A DNA stretch of 64,000 nucleotides from Bacteroidales bacterium (GTDB lineage Bacteria > Bacteroidota > Bacteroidia > Bacteroidales > UBA932), in the NCBI GenBank assembly GCA_024401925.1, contig JAKSKD010000006.1, forward strand, positions 20,463 to 84,462, read 5' to 3'. The notes under the pieces are model-generated. The model ran no database searches, was not told the DNA's origin, and worked only from the letters and a program-made list of their open reading frames with translations. Shown one piece after another: positions 18,917 to 27,619 of this stretch (position 1 is its first letter; each line of letters starts with the position of its first letter). The translations under genes were made by a program, and so were the position numbers.

Positions 18917-20170
18917 ATGAAGAAAGTTCTCGTAATAGGCGGAGGTGGCCGTGAACACGCCATTGTGGATGCTCTGAGCCGTTCTCCTCAGGTGGGGAAG
19001 ATATTCTGCGCCCCGGGCAATGCCGGCATTGCGCAGCAGGCACAGACCGTAGCAATCAAGGATACGGATGTCGATGCGCTTCTTGAATTTGCGAAGAGGG
19101 AGGGGATAGACCTTACTGTAGTGGGCCCCGAAGCGGCTCTTGCCGTAGGTGTCGTGGATGCGTTCCGCGCTGAAGGACTGAAAATATTCGGCCACACAAA
19201 ATCTGCCACAAGAATTGAGAGCAGCAAGGAATTCGCCAAACAGATAATGGAGAAATATGGTGTGCCTACTGCATCCTACAAGTCTTTTACCGACTATGAT
19301 GCGGCGTGGGATTATGTGAAGGCGCGTCCTTTTCCGGCAGTCCTGAAGTATGACGGACTTGCAGCCGGAAAGGGTGTGGTGATTGCCGAGAACCCGGAAG
19401 AAGCGCAGGCTGCATTGAAGGATATGCTGCTGGACAGCGCTTTCGGGGAGGGTAAGGTCGTTGTGGAGGATTTTCTTACCGGACCTGAATTTTCCTTTAT
19501 GTGCTTCGTGTCCGGCAGGAAGGTGTATCCTATGCCTCTCGCCCAAGACCACAAGAGGGCCTATGACGGTGATAAAGGACCTAATACAGGCGGAATGGGC
19601 GCCTACACGGGTCTTCCTTTTATTACTGCTGAGGACGAAGCAATTGCTTATGAATCAATACTTTGCAAAGTTGCGGATGCTATGGTTCAGGAAAGCTGTC
19701 CTCTCAGCGGTGTTCTCTATGGCGGCCTTATGAAGACGGCTGACGGAATCAAGGTAATCGAGTTCAACGCCCGTTTCGGAGACCCCGAGACAGAGGTTGT
19801 GCTGCCGCTGATTGAAAGCGACATCTACGACATCTTCGAGGCTGTAGCCGAGGGAAGGGAAACTGCAGAGCCTTGTTTCGTTAAGGATGTAACGATGGGA
19901 GTCGTACTGGCATCGAAAGGCTATCCTGGCCACTATGAGAAAGGCTTCGAGATAGAAGGCCTGGATAAGGTCGGATGCCGCGTATATCATATGGGAACCA
20001 AGGCCTCTGACGGGAAGATACTGACTGCAGGCGGACGTGTGCTTATGTGTGTGTGTCGTGCCGACAGCATACTGGAAGCAAAAGATAAGGTATATAAGGA
20101 AATTAACAGACTGCACTGTGACAATCTGTTCTACCGCAAGGACATAGCCCACATTGCGCTTGAAAAATAA
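18917..20170 (+). CDS. purD: Phosphoribosylamine-glycine ligase
   Basis: Second purine step, ATP-dependent joining of glycine to phosphoribosylamine. The 417-residue protein has the N-terminal KVLVIGGGGREHAI segment, an ATP-grasp core (PAVLKYDGLAAGKGVVI, MGAYTGLPF) and NARFGDPETEVVLP near residue 290. It ends the purine operon. Its stop codon directly abuts the stop of the convergent peptidase gene at 20171, with no spacer and no visible terminator hairpin. Since its substrate is the unstable product of PurF, it is relevant that PurF appears ammonia-dependent. Confidence 0.96.
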   Translation: MKKVLVIGGGGREHAIVDALSRSPQVGKIFCAPGNAGIAQQAQTVAIKDTDVDALLEFAKREGIDLTVVGPEAALAVGVVDAFRAEGLKIFGHTKSATRIESSKEFAKQIMEKYGVPTASYKSFTDYDAAWDYVKARPFPAVLKYDGLAAGKGVVIAENPEEAQAALKDMLLDSAFGEGKVVVEDFLTGPEFSFMCFVSGRKVYPMPLAQDHKRAYDGDKGPNTGGMGAYTGLPFITAEDEAIAYESILCKVADAMVQESCPLSGVLYGGLMKTADGIKVIEFNARFGDPETEVVLPLIESDIYDIFEAVAEGRETAEPCFVKDVTMGVVLASKGYPGHYEKGFEIEGLDKVGCRVYHMGTKASDGKILTAGGRVLMCVCRADSILEAKDKVYKEINRLHCDNLFYRKDIAHIALEK

Positions 20171-22264
20171 TTACTTGTCGATAATTCCCAGTTTGACCAG
20201 AAGAGCTTCAGGCTCAGGGTCGTGGCCACGGAAGTTACGGTAAAGTTCAGCTTCAGGCATTGAGCTGCCCTTCGACAGGATGTTTTCCCTGAAGGAATCT
20301 GATACCTCGCGGTTGAAGATTCCTTTTTCTTTGAACAGTGAAAATGCGTCGGCCTCGAGCACCTCTGCCCATTTATAGGAGTAATATCCTGCTGCATAGC
20401 CGCCTGAGAAGATGTGGCTGAATGTCGTGGACATACAGGTCCCCGGAACCTTTGCGATTACATTTGTAGGCGCATAAACCTTGTCCTCGAATTCGAGTGT
20501 GCCTTCCTCAGGAAGGGATGTGGACGAGTACCAAGCCATATCGAGGTAGCCGAACTGGAGCTGGCGTACCTGTGCGTAGGCTGCGTGGTAGTTCTGCGAA
20601 GCTTTGATTTTGTCGATGAGCTCGTCAGGAATGGCCTCACCTGTCTCGTAGTGCTTTGCGAAAGGCTTCAGATAGTCCTTTTCGTATCCCCAGTTTTCCA
20701 TTATCTGAGACGGAAGTTCCACGAAGTCGTGGTCCACTGAAGTGCCTGTGAGTGAAGGATATGAGCCTTCTGCGAGGATTCCGTGGAGTGAGTGTCCGAA
20801 CTCGTGGAGGAAGGTCGTAAGCTCGTAGTGGGTGAGCAGTGACGGTGCTGTGGCTGTAGGCTTGCTGAAGTTGGTCACGATGCTGATGAACGGCCTGTAC
20901 TCGACTCCGTCCTTGATTTTCTGTGAGCTGTATTCCGTCATCCAAGCTCCGCTGCGCTTCGATGCGCGTGGAAAGAAGTCAGCATAAAATAGTGCAAGAT
21001 GTTTTCCGTCAGCATCCTTTACGTCATACACGCGTACATCCTTATGATATCCCGGGATGTCCTCCCTTTGCTCGAAGCTGATTCCGTAGAGCTTCGTTGC
21101 AAGTCCGAATACTGCGTCGATGCAGGCGTCGAGCTCGAAATACGGCTTCAGCATCTCGTCGCTGAGCTCATAGAGTGAATTCTTGTACTTCTCTGACCAG
21201 TAGCTGAAGTCCCAAGGCATCAGCTCGCCGGCCTCGAATCCGTTTGCCTTTGCATACTCGAACACGTCCTGTACTTCTTTCTTTGCTGCAGGAAGTGAAG
21301 GCTCGAGGAGCTTGCCGAGGAAGTCATAGACATTCTGTGCCGAACCTACCATGCGCTCCTCTGTGGTGTAGTCTGCGAAGGTGTTGTAACCGAGGATGTT
21401 GGCTATCTTTGTGCGGAGGTCCACAATCTTGCGGCAGATTTCCGTGTTGTCGAATTCGCCTTCTGTGGCCTTGCAGTTATATGCCATATAGAGTTTTTCC
21501 CTAAGATCGCGGCGTGAACTGTACTGCATAAATGCGGAATAACTCGGAGCAGAGAGGTCGAAAGTCCATCCTTCCTGTCCGTTTTCTTCAGCTGTGGATG
21601 CTCCCATATCCTTTACGAATTCCGGAAGTCCCTCAAGCTCGTCCCCTGATGTGAGGTTCATCTTGAATGCGTTTGTGGCTGCAAGCGAGTTCTTCTGGAA
21701 TTGAAGGATAGTCAGGGACAGTTCCTCCTGATATTTGCTGTACAACTCCTTATCCTCGTCTGAAAGGAGGGCGCCGCCACGGACGAATCCCTTGTAGGTC
21801 TTCTCAAGCAGTCTCTGCTGCTCGTTCGTAAGTGTCAGTTCATCTTTCTGTTCATACACGGCTTTCACTCTTTCGAATAATTTCTGGTTCAATGCGATGT
21901 ACATTGAGAATTCATTCTCAAGAGGTGCCACCTGTTCTGCGATGTCGTCGAGAGCATCGCTATTGTTGGCTTCCTTTATGTTGTAGAAGATGGATGCGGT
22001 TCTGCCGTATGTTTCTCCTGCAAACTCGAGGGCCTCTATTGTGTTCTCGAATGTCGGTTTTTCTTCATTGGCAACGATGGCGTCAATCTCTGCCTTTCCT
22101 TCCTTGATGCCCTGTTCGAATGCTGGCATATAGTGCTCAGGCAGTATCTTGTCGAATTGAGGCGCTCCATAAGGGAGTGGTGATTCACTCAAGAGTGGAT
22201 TTTCCATTTTGCAAGATGTAAGTACTGCAAGGATGCACCCTGCAATTATTAAAGTTCGTTTCAT
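20171..22264 (-). CDS. dcp: M3-family peptidyl-dipeptidase (Dcp-like) lipoprotein
   Basis: Zinc metallopeptidase that removes dipeptides from peptide C-termini. The 697-residue protein begins with a signal peptide and lipobox (VLTSC, cysteine about residue 18), so it should be membrane-anchored in the periplasm. The M3 zinc motif HEFGHSLHG lies at residues 487-495, preceded by TFLHE. Length and order fit Dcp better than oligopeptidase A. It follows the small outer-membrane-type gene by 8 bp, probably in one transcript with folD. It converges on purD with no intergenic space. Confidence 0.9.
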   Translation of the reverse strand: MKRTLIIAGCILAVLTSCKMENPLLSESPLPYGAPQFDKILPEHYMPAFEQGIKEGKAEIDAIVANEEKPTFENTIEALEFAGETYGRTASIFYNIKEANNSDALDDIAEQVAPLENEFSMYIALNQKLFERVKAVYEQKDELTLTNEQQRLLEKTYKGFVRGGALLSDEDKELYSKYQEELSLTILQFQKNSLAATNAFKMNLTSGDELEGLPEFVKDMGASTAEENGQEGWTFDLSAPSYSAFMQYSSRRDLREKLYMAYNCKATEGEFDNTEICRKIVDLRTKIANILGYNTFADYTTEERMVGSAQNVYDFLGKLLEPSLPAAKKEVQDVFEYAKANGFEAGELMPWDFSYWSEKYKNSLYELSDEMLKPYFELDACIDAVFGLATKLYGISFEQREDIPGYHKDVRVYDVKDADGKHLALFYADFFPRASKRSGAWMTEYSSQKIKDGVEYRPFISIVTNFSKPTATAPSLLTHYELTTFLHEFGHSLHGILAEGSYPSLTGTSVDHDFVELPSQIMENWGYEKDYLKPFAKHYETGEAIPDELIDKIKASQNYHAAYAQVRQLQFGYLDMAWYSSTSLPEEGTLEFEDKVYAPTNVIAKVPGTCMSTTFSHIFSGGYAAGYYSYKWAEVLEADAFSLFKEKGIFNREVSDSFRENILSKGSSMPEAELYRNFRGHDPEPEALLVKLGIIDK

Positions 22265-22272
22265 ATACGTTT

Positions 22273-22737
22273 TTATTTTCTATCGAAAGTGATGCGGAGG
22301 CCCAGACCGATGTCTGCAGCGTTGAAGTTGAGACCGTTTCCGAAGGCGCAATATAACTGCGGTCTGTAGTCGATGAATGCTGCTACAGGGATTCTCGGAA
22401 TCTTGTAGTCAAGTCCTACGACGCCTTGGAATCCGATTGAAAAATAACTTTTCTCGGCTCCGGGAACGATTCCGAGCATAAGACCCGGGCCATAATAGAA
22501 CTCCATTCCTTCTGCTATTACCGGAATGCACCATTCGTATGTGCCGTCTACTGTCATACCCTGACCTTTGTAAGGAAGTGAAACGCGGATGTCCGCAGCA
22601 TTTTTTTCCAGACAGAAACGTGCATTGAGTGAGCCTTGGTTAACTCCGCCCCTGATACCGATACCCCAGTCATAGTTCTGGGCTGATGCTCCCAGTCCGC
22701 AAAGGAGGAGAGCCAAAACAATAATAACTTTCTTCAT
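22273..22737 (-). CDS. Small outer-membrane beta-barrel-like protein, function unknown
   Basis: A 154-residue protein with a clear signal peptide (VIIVLALLLCGLGASAQ, cleavage after AQ). It is followed by alternating hydrophobic and polar strands rich in Gly, Tyr and Phe, and ends LGLRITFDRK, with a terminal aromatic-containing strand. These are traits of small porin-like or PorT-like barrels of Bacteroidota. The open frame extends 60 codons upstream into folD without a signal peptide; the ATG at 22735-22737 was chosen because it gives a proper leader. It sits between folD (11 bp) and dcp (8 bp). The role is unknown. Confidence 0.7.
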   Translation of the reverse strand: MKKVIIVLALLLCGLGASAQNYDWGIGIRGGVNQGSLNARFCLEKNAADIRVSLPYKGQGMTVDGTYEWCIPVIAEGMEFYYGPGLMLGIVPGAEKSYFSIGFQGVVGLDYKIPRIPVAAFIDYRPQLYCAFGNGLNFNAADIGLGLRITFDRK

Positions 22738-22748
22738 ATCTATAAATT

Positions 22749-23621
22749 TTAGAATTTCCTCTTGAAACATTCGATGGTATTCTCCATCAGCATCGTAATG
22801 GTCATCGGACCCACGCCTCCAGGGACGGGGGTGATGTGGCCTGCGACATCGAGAGCTGCATTGAAATCCACGTCTCCGACAAGTCTTGTGCCTTCGCTGC
22901 CGTCCTCTTTCACGCATTTGATGCGGTTTATCCCGACATCGATGACGACTGCACCCGGCTTGATCATATCCGCTGTCACGAATCCCGGTCGCCCTATTGC
23001 GACTACCAGGATGTCGGCCTGTCGGCAGACTTCCTTAAGGTTCCCGGTGCGTGAATGGGCGATTGTGACCGTAGCATTCCGGTCCAGCAGCAACTTCGCA
23101 ACAGGCTTCCCGACGATATTGCTTCTCCCGATGACGACGGCATTCTTACCTGAAATGTCAATTCCGGTTGACTCAATCATCCTGATAATGCCTTTCGGTG
23201 TGCAAGGGACAGTGCAAGGACGTCCGAGCCAGAGATTTGCGACATTGCCTGGGTGGAATCCGTCCACGTCTTTCTCCAGCGCGATTGCGTCGATGACCTT
23301 GTCCTCATCGATGTGCTCCGGAAGCGGAAGTTGTACGAGGATGCCGTCCACGGAGCTGTCTGAGTTGAGTTTTCCGATTTTCGCAAGGAGAGCGTCCTCA
23401 CTGATGTCCTCCGGTAGTTCTATTAGCCTGCTGTCCATTCCGACATAGGCTGCGGCCTTGATTTTCCCCGCTACATAAGATTTGCTCGCCGGGTTCTCTC
23501 CGACGATGATCACAGCAAGACCGGGCCTCCTGCCATACTCAGCTTCCAGCCCTTCCATCTGTGCCTTCATCCCGTCCTTCAAAGACAGGGACAGTGCTTT
23601 TCCGTCAATAATTGATGCCAT
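22749..23621 (-). CDS. folD: Methylenetetrahydrofolate dehydrogenase / methenyltetrahydrofolate cyclohydrolase
   Basis: Interconverts methylene-THF and 10-formyl-THF with NADP+. The 290-residue protein has the catalytic Lys53 in [29 protein letters not shown], the Rossmann segment [13 protein letters not shown] and the C-terminal [15 protein letters not shown] signature. All are typical. It links glycine cleavage (28196-35057) with the formyl-THF users PurN and PurH. The promoter -7 box ends 3 bp before the ATG, so the transcript may be leaderless. Confidence 0.96.
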   Translation of the reverse strand: MASIIDGKALSLSLKDGMKAQMEGLEAEYGRRPGLAVIIVGENPASKSYVAGKIKAAAYVGMDSRLIELPEDISEDALLAKIGKLNSDSSVDGILVQLPLPEHIDEDKVIDAIALEKDVDGFHPGNVANLWLGRPCTVPCTPKGIIRMIESTGIDISGKNAVVIGRSNIVGKPVAKLLLDRNATVTIAHSRTGNLKEVCRQADILVVAIGRPGFVTADMIKPGAVVIDVGINRIKCVKEDGSEGTRLVGDVDFNAALDVAGHITPVPGGVGPMTITMLMENTIECFKRKF

Positions 23622-23624
23622 ACC

Positions 23625-23633
23625 GCAAAGTTA
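23625..23633 (-). promoter_or_regulatory. Promoter -7 box of folD, abutting the start codon
   Basis: On the minus strand TAACTTTGC, matching TAnnTTTG, ends three bases before the folD ATG (23621-23619). Transcription should begin at or next to the ATG. No consensus TTTG stands 19 bases upstream. Confidence 0.5.
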
Positions 23634-23647
23634 CAAAAAACATTTTC

Positions 23648-23655
23648 TAACTTTG
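23648..23655 (+). promoter_or_regulatory. Promoter -7 box of the TlpA-like gene
   Basis: TAACTTTG matches TAnnTTTG and lies 32 bases before the ATG at 23688. It is back to back with the folD -7 box, so the two genes diverge from a 66-bp region. Confidence 0.45.
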
Positions 23656-23687
23656 AAAGTTGGTATAAGAATTAAAATTATAATATC

Positions 23688-24755
23688 ATGAGAAAATTTA
23701 TTTGTTTTTTTGCAACGCTCCTGATTCTTGCTTCCTGCTCTGAAGGCTTTGCCATCAGCGGCATTGTCGATGACAGCCTGCAGATTCCGGATGGAACCGT
23801 TGTTACTCTATTGGATAATAAAGGAGGAGAGATTGCTCAGATTCCGGTTGTTAACGGAAAATTTACATATGAGATGCCTGTGGACGTGACTACTTGTTAT
23901 TCTCTTGCACTGAATACTGACAGATATTCTGAAACGGTCAACTTCATTCCTGATAATTCACGCACCAGGGTTGTTTTCGGACCTGTTTCCGCTACAATCA
24001 CTGGAAGTGCTCTCTCGACATCATTCAATGATGTCCGCTCAACAGTCAATGAACTGACTAAAAAGGCGGGAGAGGAATTCCGCTCATTCTATAAAGTTGG
24101 CGATGAGGCCGGCGCATCCGAGGTGGAAGCAAAATACAATGAGGATATGAAGTCCATCCTCACCGAGGCATATTCGAATAATACGGACAACTATATAGGT
24201 CTCACAACGCTTATGATGCTGTCAGAATATCTTGAATATGATGAGGCTGTGGAACTTTATGAAAAAGGCGGTGAGGACATCAGGAACAATGAAGATATCA
24301 ATGATTTTATTGACAGGAAAAAGGCAGCACACGATACTTCAGTGGGATGCAAATTCGTTGAAATCACGGGCAAGACCGTGAATGGAGATGATATCAAACT
24401 TTCTGATTTTGTCGGCAAGGGCGACTATGTTCTCGTCGATTTCTGGGCAAGTTGGTGCGGGCCGTGTATGAATGCCATCCCGAATGCCCGTGCTCTTTTG
24501 AAGAAATACGCATCCAAGGGCTTCCATCTCATAGGCGTCAATTGTTGGGAACGCCGGGAAGGAGCAGGACAGGCAAAGGCCGCCGAGATGGAGATGACCT
24601 GGCCTGTGATATTTGCTGAGGAATCCGCTCCGGAAGCATATGGCGTCGAAGCAATCCCTACGCTGATTCTTTTCGGTCCTGACGGGACAATTGTGGAACG
24701 TCTTCTCGGAGAGACCGGTCTCAATGAGGCTGTCGCAAGACATTTTGAGGATTAG
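23688..24755 (+). CDS. TlpA/ResA-like thiol-disulfide oxidoreductase lipoprotein with DUF4369-like N-terminus
   Basis: A 355-residue lipoprotein (lipobox LILASC). The N-terminal part resembles DUF4369, a beta-rich domain common in Bacteroidota. The C-terminal part is a thioredoxin fold with WASWCGPC (Cys257, Cys260) and a cis-proline segment VEAIPTLILF. Such proteins act as periplasmic disulfide reductases. The gene diverges from folD; the nitroreductase gene follows 28 bp downstream, possibly in the same transcript. The substrate cannot be inferred. Confidence 0.85.
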   Translation: MRKFICFFATLLILASCSEGFAISGIVDDSLQIPDGTVVTLLDNKGGEIAQIPVVNGKFTYEMPVDVTTCYSLALNTDRYSETVNFIPDNSRTRVVFGPVSATITGSALSTSFNDVRSTVNELTKKAGEEFRSFYKVGDEAGASEVEAKYNEDMKSILTEAYSNNTDNYIGLTTLMMLSEYLEYDEAVELYEKGGEDIRNNEDINDFIDRKKAAHDTSVGCKFVEITGKTVNGDDIKLSDFVGKGDYVLVDFWASWCGPCMNAIPNARALLKKYASKGFHLIGVNCWERREGAGQAKAAEMEMTWPVIFAEESAPEAYGVEAIPTLILFGPDGTIVERLLGETGLNEAVARHFED

Positions 24756-24783
24756 AACCTGTCTTGAAATGGTTCTTAATAAT

Positions 24784-25263
24784 ATGGAATACAAAGAATT
24801 GATTGCAAAGCGCCACAGCGTCCGTAAATTTACGAACGAGTTGGTGGACCGTGAAATTATTGACGAGATGATTGAGGAAGCTCTGAGCGCCCCGTCATCC
24901 AAGAACTGTAAAAGTACCGGCTTTATGGTCGTGGAGGATAAATCCACGCTTGAAGCGATTTCCCAGATGCGCGAATTCGGCTCTGCATTTGTTGCCGGTG
25001 CCCCTGCCGCCATCATTGTCCTTGGCGATGCTGACAAGAGTGACCTCTGGGTGGATAATGCATCCATCTGTACGACATACCTTATGCTCTCAGCCGTGGA
25101 TAAAGGCCTCGGTAGTTGCTGGGTACACGTCAATGGCCGTCCGCGCTGCAAGACTGATGCGTCAAAAGGCTCCGCTGAGGACTTTCTTCGCGAACTCCTC
25201 GGCATAAAGGACAATATGCGCGTACTCTGCGTTCTTGCCCTCGGCTATGAGTCTGAAAACTAA
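24784..25263 (+). CDS. Nitroreductase-family flavoprotein
   Basis: A 159-residue FMN-dependent reductase. The family opening MEYKELIAKRHSVRKF, the APSSKN segment near residue 37 and the GLGSCWVHV stretch near residue 105 are typical of the short nitroreductases. The open frame reaches back into the preceding gene, but the ATG at 24784 gives the normal N-terminus; an ATG 15 bp earlier is also possible. These enzymes use NAD(P)H to reduce nitro-aromatics, quinones or flavins; the true substrate is unknown. Confidence 0.88.
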   Translation: MEYKELIAKRHSVRKFTNELVDREIIDEMIEEALSAPSSKNCKSTGFMVVEDKSTLEAISQMREFGSAFVAGAPAAIIVLGDADKSDLWVDNASICTTYLMLSAVDKGLGSCWVHVNGRPRCKTDASKGSAEDFLRELLGIKDNMRVLCVLALGYESEN

Positions 25264-25304
25264 ATGCAGGTTCTAATTGTCATCAATCTGACGAAATAGT
25301 CGAT

Positions 25305-26807
25305 TTATGCCGGGTCAACATCCACGCAGGTGAATCCCGGCATTGATGACGCTTCTTCGAGGAAGCGTCTTTTCGCTTGTGACAGAGTGGAATCTTTAGA
25401 AAAGTAGGCTTGTTTCAGTATTTCGCCGTTCCTGCCTTTTGCGATAATCTGCCTTGTAAAAGGCGGCAGATTGACGGCTTTTCTCTCTTCCATCATCCTT
25501 TCGACATTTCCGATGAATATCGGATGAGAGGCATTGGAGGTCTGTATGACAAGACGCCCCTTTGTGGTTGATTTAAGCTTCTCAAGCGTCTGCCAAGCCT
25601 TTTCATCGGCTCTGAAATCCGGCCGTGAGAATAGGAATTCAAAATGTAGCACCGCCACCAGTGCATATTTATCCAATTTTAACTTGGAGATGTTGCCCAG
25701 TTCCCAACTGTTTAGCACTAAAACTTTTTTCCGTGCTGCCTCAAGTGCCTCTTTTTCTGCAATGAGCACTCTGGACAGTTCTCCAACCATCCCGTTCTTC
25801 CGCTTCTCAATATCGGTGTCAATCAACAGAAAATCCTTTTCCGTACAATTCTCACTGGCATTTCCGTTGGCGTCGGCCTGAAGTCCTGTCCCCGGCTTCC
25901 TTGTCCTGCTGGCCGGACATTCCGTCTTGTGACTAGTATGTGGCTGCTTAGAAAATGACCTGATATATTGATATTTGCCGATGCTGACATTATAGAATGA
26001 TTCGAGGGACGGTGCTGCGGAACCAAGTACGACATTGGCACCCTGCAACTGTGCGAGAACCAGAGCTACGTCCCTGGCGTTGTATCGTGGGGCAGGGGAC
26101 TCCTGTTTGTAGGCGATGTCTTGTTCTTCGTCAATGATGACGAGACCCACTTTGTGGAAAGGAAGGAAGACCGCGGTCCTGCTGGAGCGCACTGCAACCG
26201 GTTTCTCCGAGCGTAGCAATCTGGCTATGTCCCTCCGCTCCGTGCTGCTCATCCGTTTCGCACCCGGGCTAAGCACAAGTACATCCCGTCCGCCCTCAAG
26301 TGTCCGTCTCGCCAGTTCGTCGTAAATTGCCTGGCGTGAGGTGCCCTGCAAAAGCACAGTCTTCTTGTCATCGAATGCATCAAGTATTTCAGTCACAGCC
26401 TTTTTATCGTCATCATCCAGCTTCTTCTGAGTCCCTGTGAATTCGGCTAGGGCACCTATATTCGTCCTGGCCTTCTTGCTCTCCACATCTGTCACCAGCG
26501 CCGGATATGCCGCCTTGAAGACTTCTCCGATGGTACACAGATAGTAGTCAGCGATGAACCGCCACAATTTGATTTCTTCATCGGATATGCGCTCCAGCTG
26601 GGACTCCACGCTGATAATCGGCTGAATCCTTTTCGGGTCGATGTCCGGTTGTCTGCCATCATACAGGACGAAGCCTGTATAGATATTGCGCCCCAGCCTC
26701 ACGCGTACGCGCGTGCCCTGCTCCAACGCAGCCTCGGACCAGTACCACGGAATCCATTCCAGTTTCACTGGAACAACGACCTGTATGTAATGACGCTCGC
26801 TCATCAT
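25305..26807 (-). CDS. Degenerate PriA-like primosomal protein without Walker A or zinc cluster
   Basis: PriA restarts stalled replication forks as a 3'-5' helicase. This 500-residue protein keeps the PriA layout but is shorter than the usual 730-820. It retains the N-terminal DNA-binding domain (VVVPVKLEWIPWYW, GTRVRVRLGR), the DEAD-like box VIIDEEQD, YKQESPAPRYNARD, GSAAPSLES, LPPFTRQIIAKGR and the closing VDVDP. The Walker A loop GVTGSGKTEVY is reduced to GTSRQAIY with no Lys-Thr. The eight zinc cysteines and the helicase motifs with the arginine finger are gone. ATP hydrolysis is not expected. It may be a structural remnant that still binds forks, or the only PriA of this lineage; the genome would tell. 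Confidence 0.82.
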   Translation of the reverse strand: MMSERHYIQVVVPVKLEWIPWYWSEAALEQGTRVRVRLGRNIYTGFVLYDGRQPDIDPKRIQPIISVESQLERISDEEIKLWRFIADYYLCTIGEVFKAAYPALVTDVESKKARTNIGALAEFTGTQKKLDDDDKKAVTEILDAFDDKKTVLLQGTSRQAIYDELARRTLEGGRDVLVLSPGAKRMSSTERRDIARLLRSEKPVAVRSSRTAVFLPFHKVGLVIIDEEQDIAYKQESPAPRYNARDVALVLAQLQGANVVLGSAAPSLESFYNVSIGKYQYIRSFSKQPHTSHKTECPASRTRKPGTGLQADANGNASENCTEKDFLLIDTDIEKRKNGMVGELSRVLIAEKEALEAARKKVLVLNSWELGNISKLKLDKYALVAVLHFEFLFSRPDFRADEKAWQTLEKLKSTTKGRLVIQTSNASHPIFIGNVERMMEERKAVNLPPFTRQIIAKGRNGEILKQAYFSKDSTLSQAKRRFLEEASSMPGFTCVDVDPA

Positions 26808-26895
26808 TTATTCCGAAATTTACACAAAACAGTCATATACTGCTCCCGTCAAAACCAAATTCCTGAATTTCGGGTTTGAAAGTTACGAATAAAAA

Positions 26896-26926
26896 TTTGC
26901 AAGCAATAAAAAAAACACTATCTTTG
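26896..26926 (+). promoter_or_regulatory. Promoter of tRNA-Phe (Bacteroidota consensus)
   Basis: TTTG (26896-26899), exactly 19 bases, TATCTTTG (26919-26926). It is a perfect match to TTTG-N19-TAnnTTTG and is placed about 18 bases before the tRNA. It also supports use of this consensus for the other promoters called here. Confidence 0.85.
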
Positions 26927-26944
26927 CAGTCCCAAAAGGAAAAT

Positions 26945-27020
26945 GGTGCTGTAGCTCAGGTGGTAGAGCAATGGACTGAAAATCCATGTGTCGCCGGTTC
27001 AACTCCTGCCAGCACCACCA
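26945..27020 (+). tRNA. tRNA-Phe (anticodon GAA), CCA encoded
   Basis: 76 bases that fold as a cloverleaf: acceptor GGTGCTG with CAGCACC, D stem GCTC/GAGC, anticodon stem ATGGA/TCCAT around the loop CTGAAAA with anticodon GAA, and T arm GCCGG/CCTGC with one C-T mismatch. The discriminator A and CCA tail are in the DNA. A consensus promoter precedes it and an intrinsic terminator follows, so it is a single-gene unit. Confidence 0.97.
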
Positions 27021-27021
27021 T

Positions 27022-27060
27022 AAACCCCAATAGAAAACACTCTATTGGGGTTTCTTTTTT
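27022..27060 (+). terminator. Intrinsic terminator of tRNA-Phe
   Basis: A perfect 12-bp inverted repeat (AAACCCCAATAG and CTATTGGGGTTT) with an 8-base loop, followed by CTTTTTTT. It begins one base after the tRNA CCA end. Confidence 0.9.
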
Positions 27061-27619
27061 TCTTTGCATTTATAGTCATCCAGTTTGCTTTAACGTCCTC
27101 ACTCGACGGCTTCCTGCGGCCCTCTGCGGCATCCTCTTGCGTCCGTCGCTTTTCTGTGAACAGGATGGCGCAGGGATATCGGCCTTACAGGTGGTCAGCG
27201 GCATCCGGGCTGCGTCATATTTTTTAAAATGGCCGGGTTATTTCCCGCGGCCGGCTGCGGGGAGCTCTGGGGAAAGGCTCTCCTCGCCGCCAGTGAAAAT
27301 AACCCTGCGCAGGTGAGCCAATCCGGAGCGCCTCGAAAATAACCCTGCGTTAAAGGATTTCAGAATGTTTCAAAGACAGCAGTTCTGGCTTTGATTGATT
27401 TTGTGGAACATAAGTGGCTGTGAATCAGCGACATATTGATTGATGCTCTTATGGTTTTAGTTAGAGTATAAGTAAGCAATTGCTTGAGGTTCTTGATGTT
27501 ACGCTCCACGCTAAGATTGCAGGAAGATGGAATCTGCCTCCGAGATTAACTATGCGCTGGAGACGGATAGAATCTGATCCAGGAAAGATGCTTGTAAAGA
27601 GTGGAGAGGCCTGTGCCGG
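27061..27619. other. Gene-free stretch of about 560 bp
   Basis: No open frame here shows family features. The part near 27110-27350 is GC-rich and contains the short repeats listed separately. The part from 27350 on is less GC-rich and includes a 12-bp palindrome AAGCAATTGCTT (27474-27485). No tRNA, transposase remnant or recognisable structured RNA was identified. Confidence 0.6.
27228..27349. repeat. Short intergenic repeats containing AAATAACCC
   Basis: GAAAATAACCCTGCG occurs twice in direct orientation (27295-27309 and 27335-27349, 40 bp apart). A shorter inverted version, GGGTTATTT, lies at about 27235-27243. The surrounding sequence is GC-rich with small palindromes such as CCTGCGCAGG. 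It may belong to a dispersed intergenic repeat family of this genome. Confidence 0.55.

Noticed and set aside
18398-19552. 384-codon frame antisense to purH and purD
   Set aside because: It is long, but spans two conserved genes on the other strand and shows no protein family pattern; it is a by-product of codon bias.
26876-27316. Open frame of 146 codons running through tRNA-Phe
   Set aside because: Its conspicuous protein motif (VVEQWTENPCVAGSTPAS) is just the translated tRNA, and the frame also crosses the terminator.
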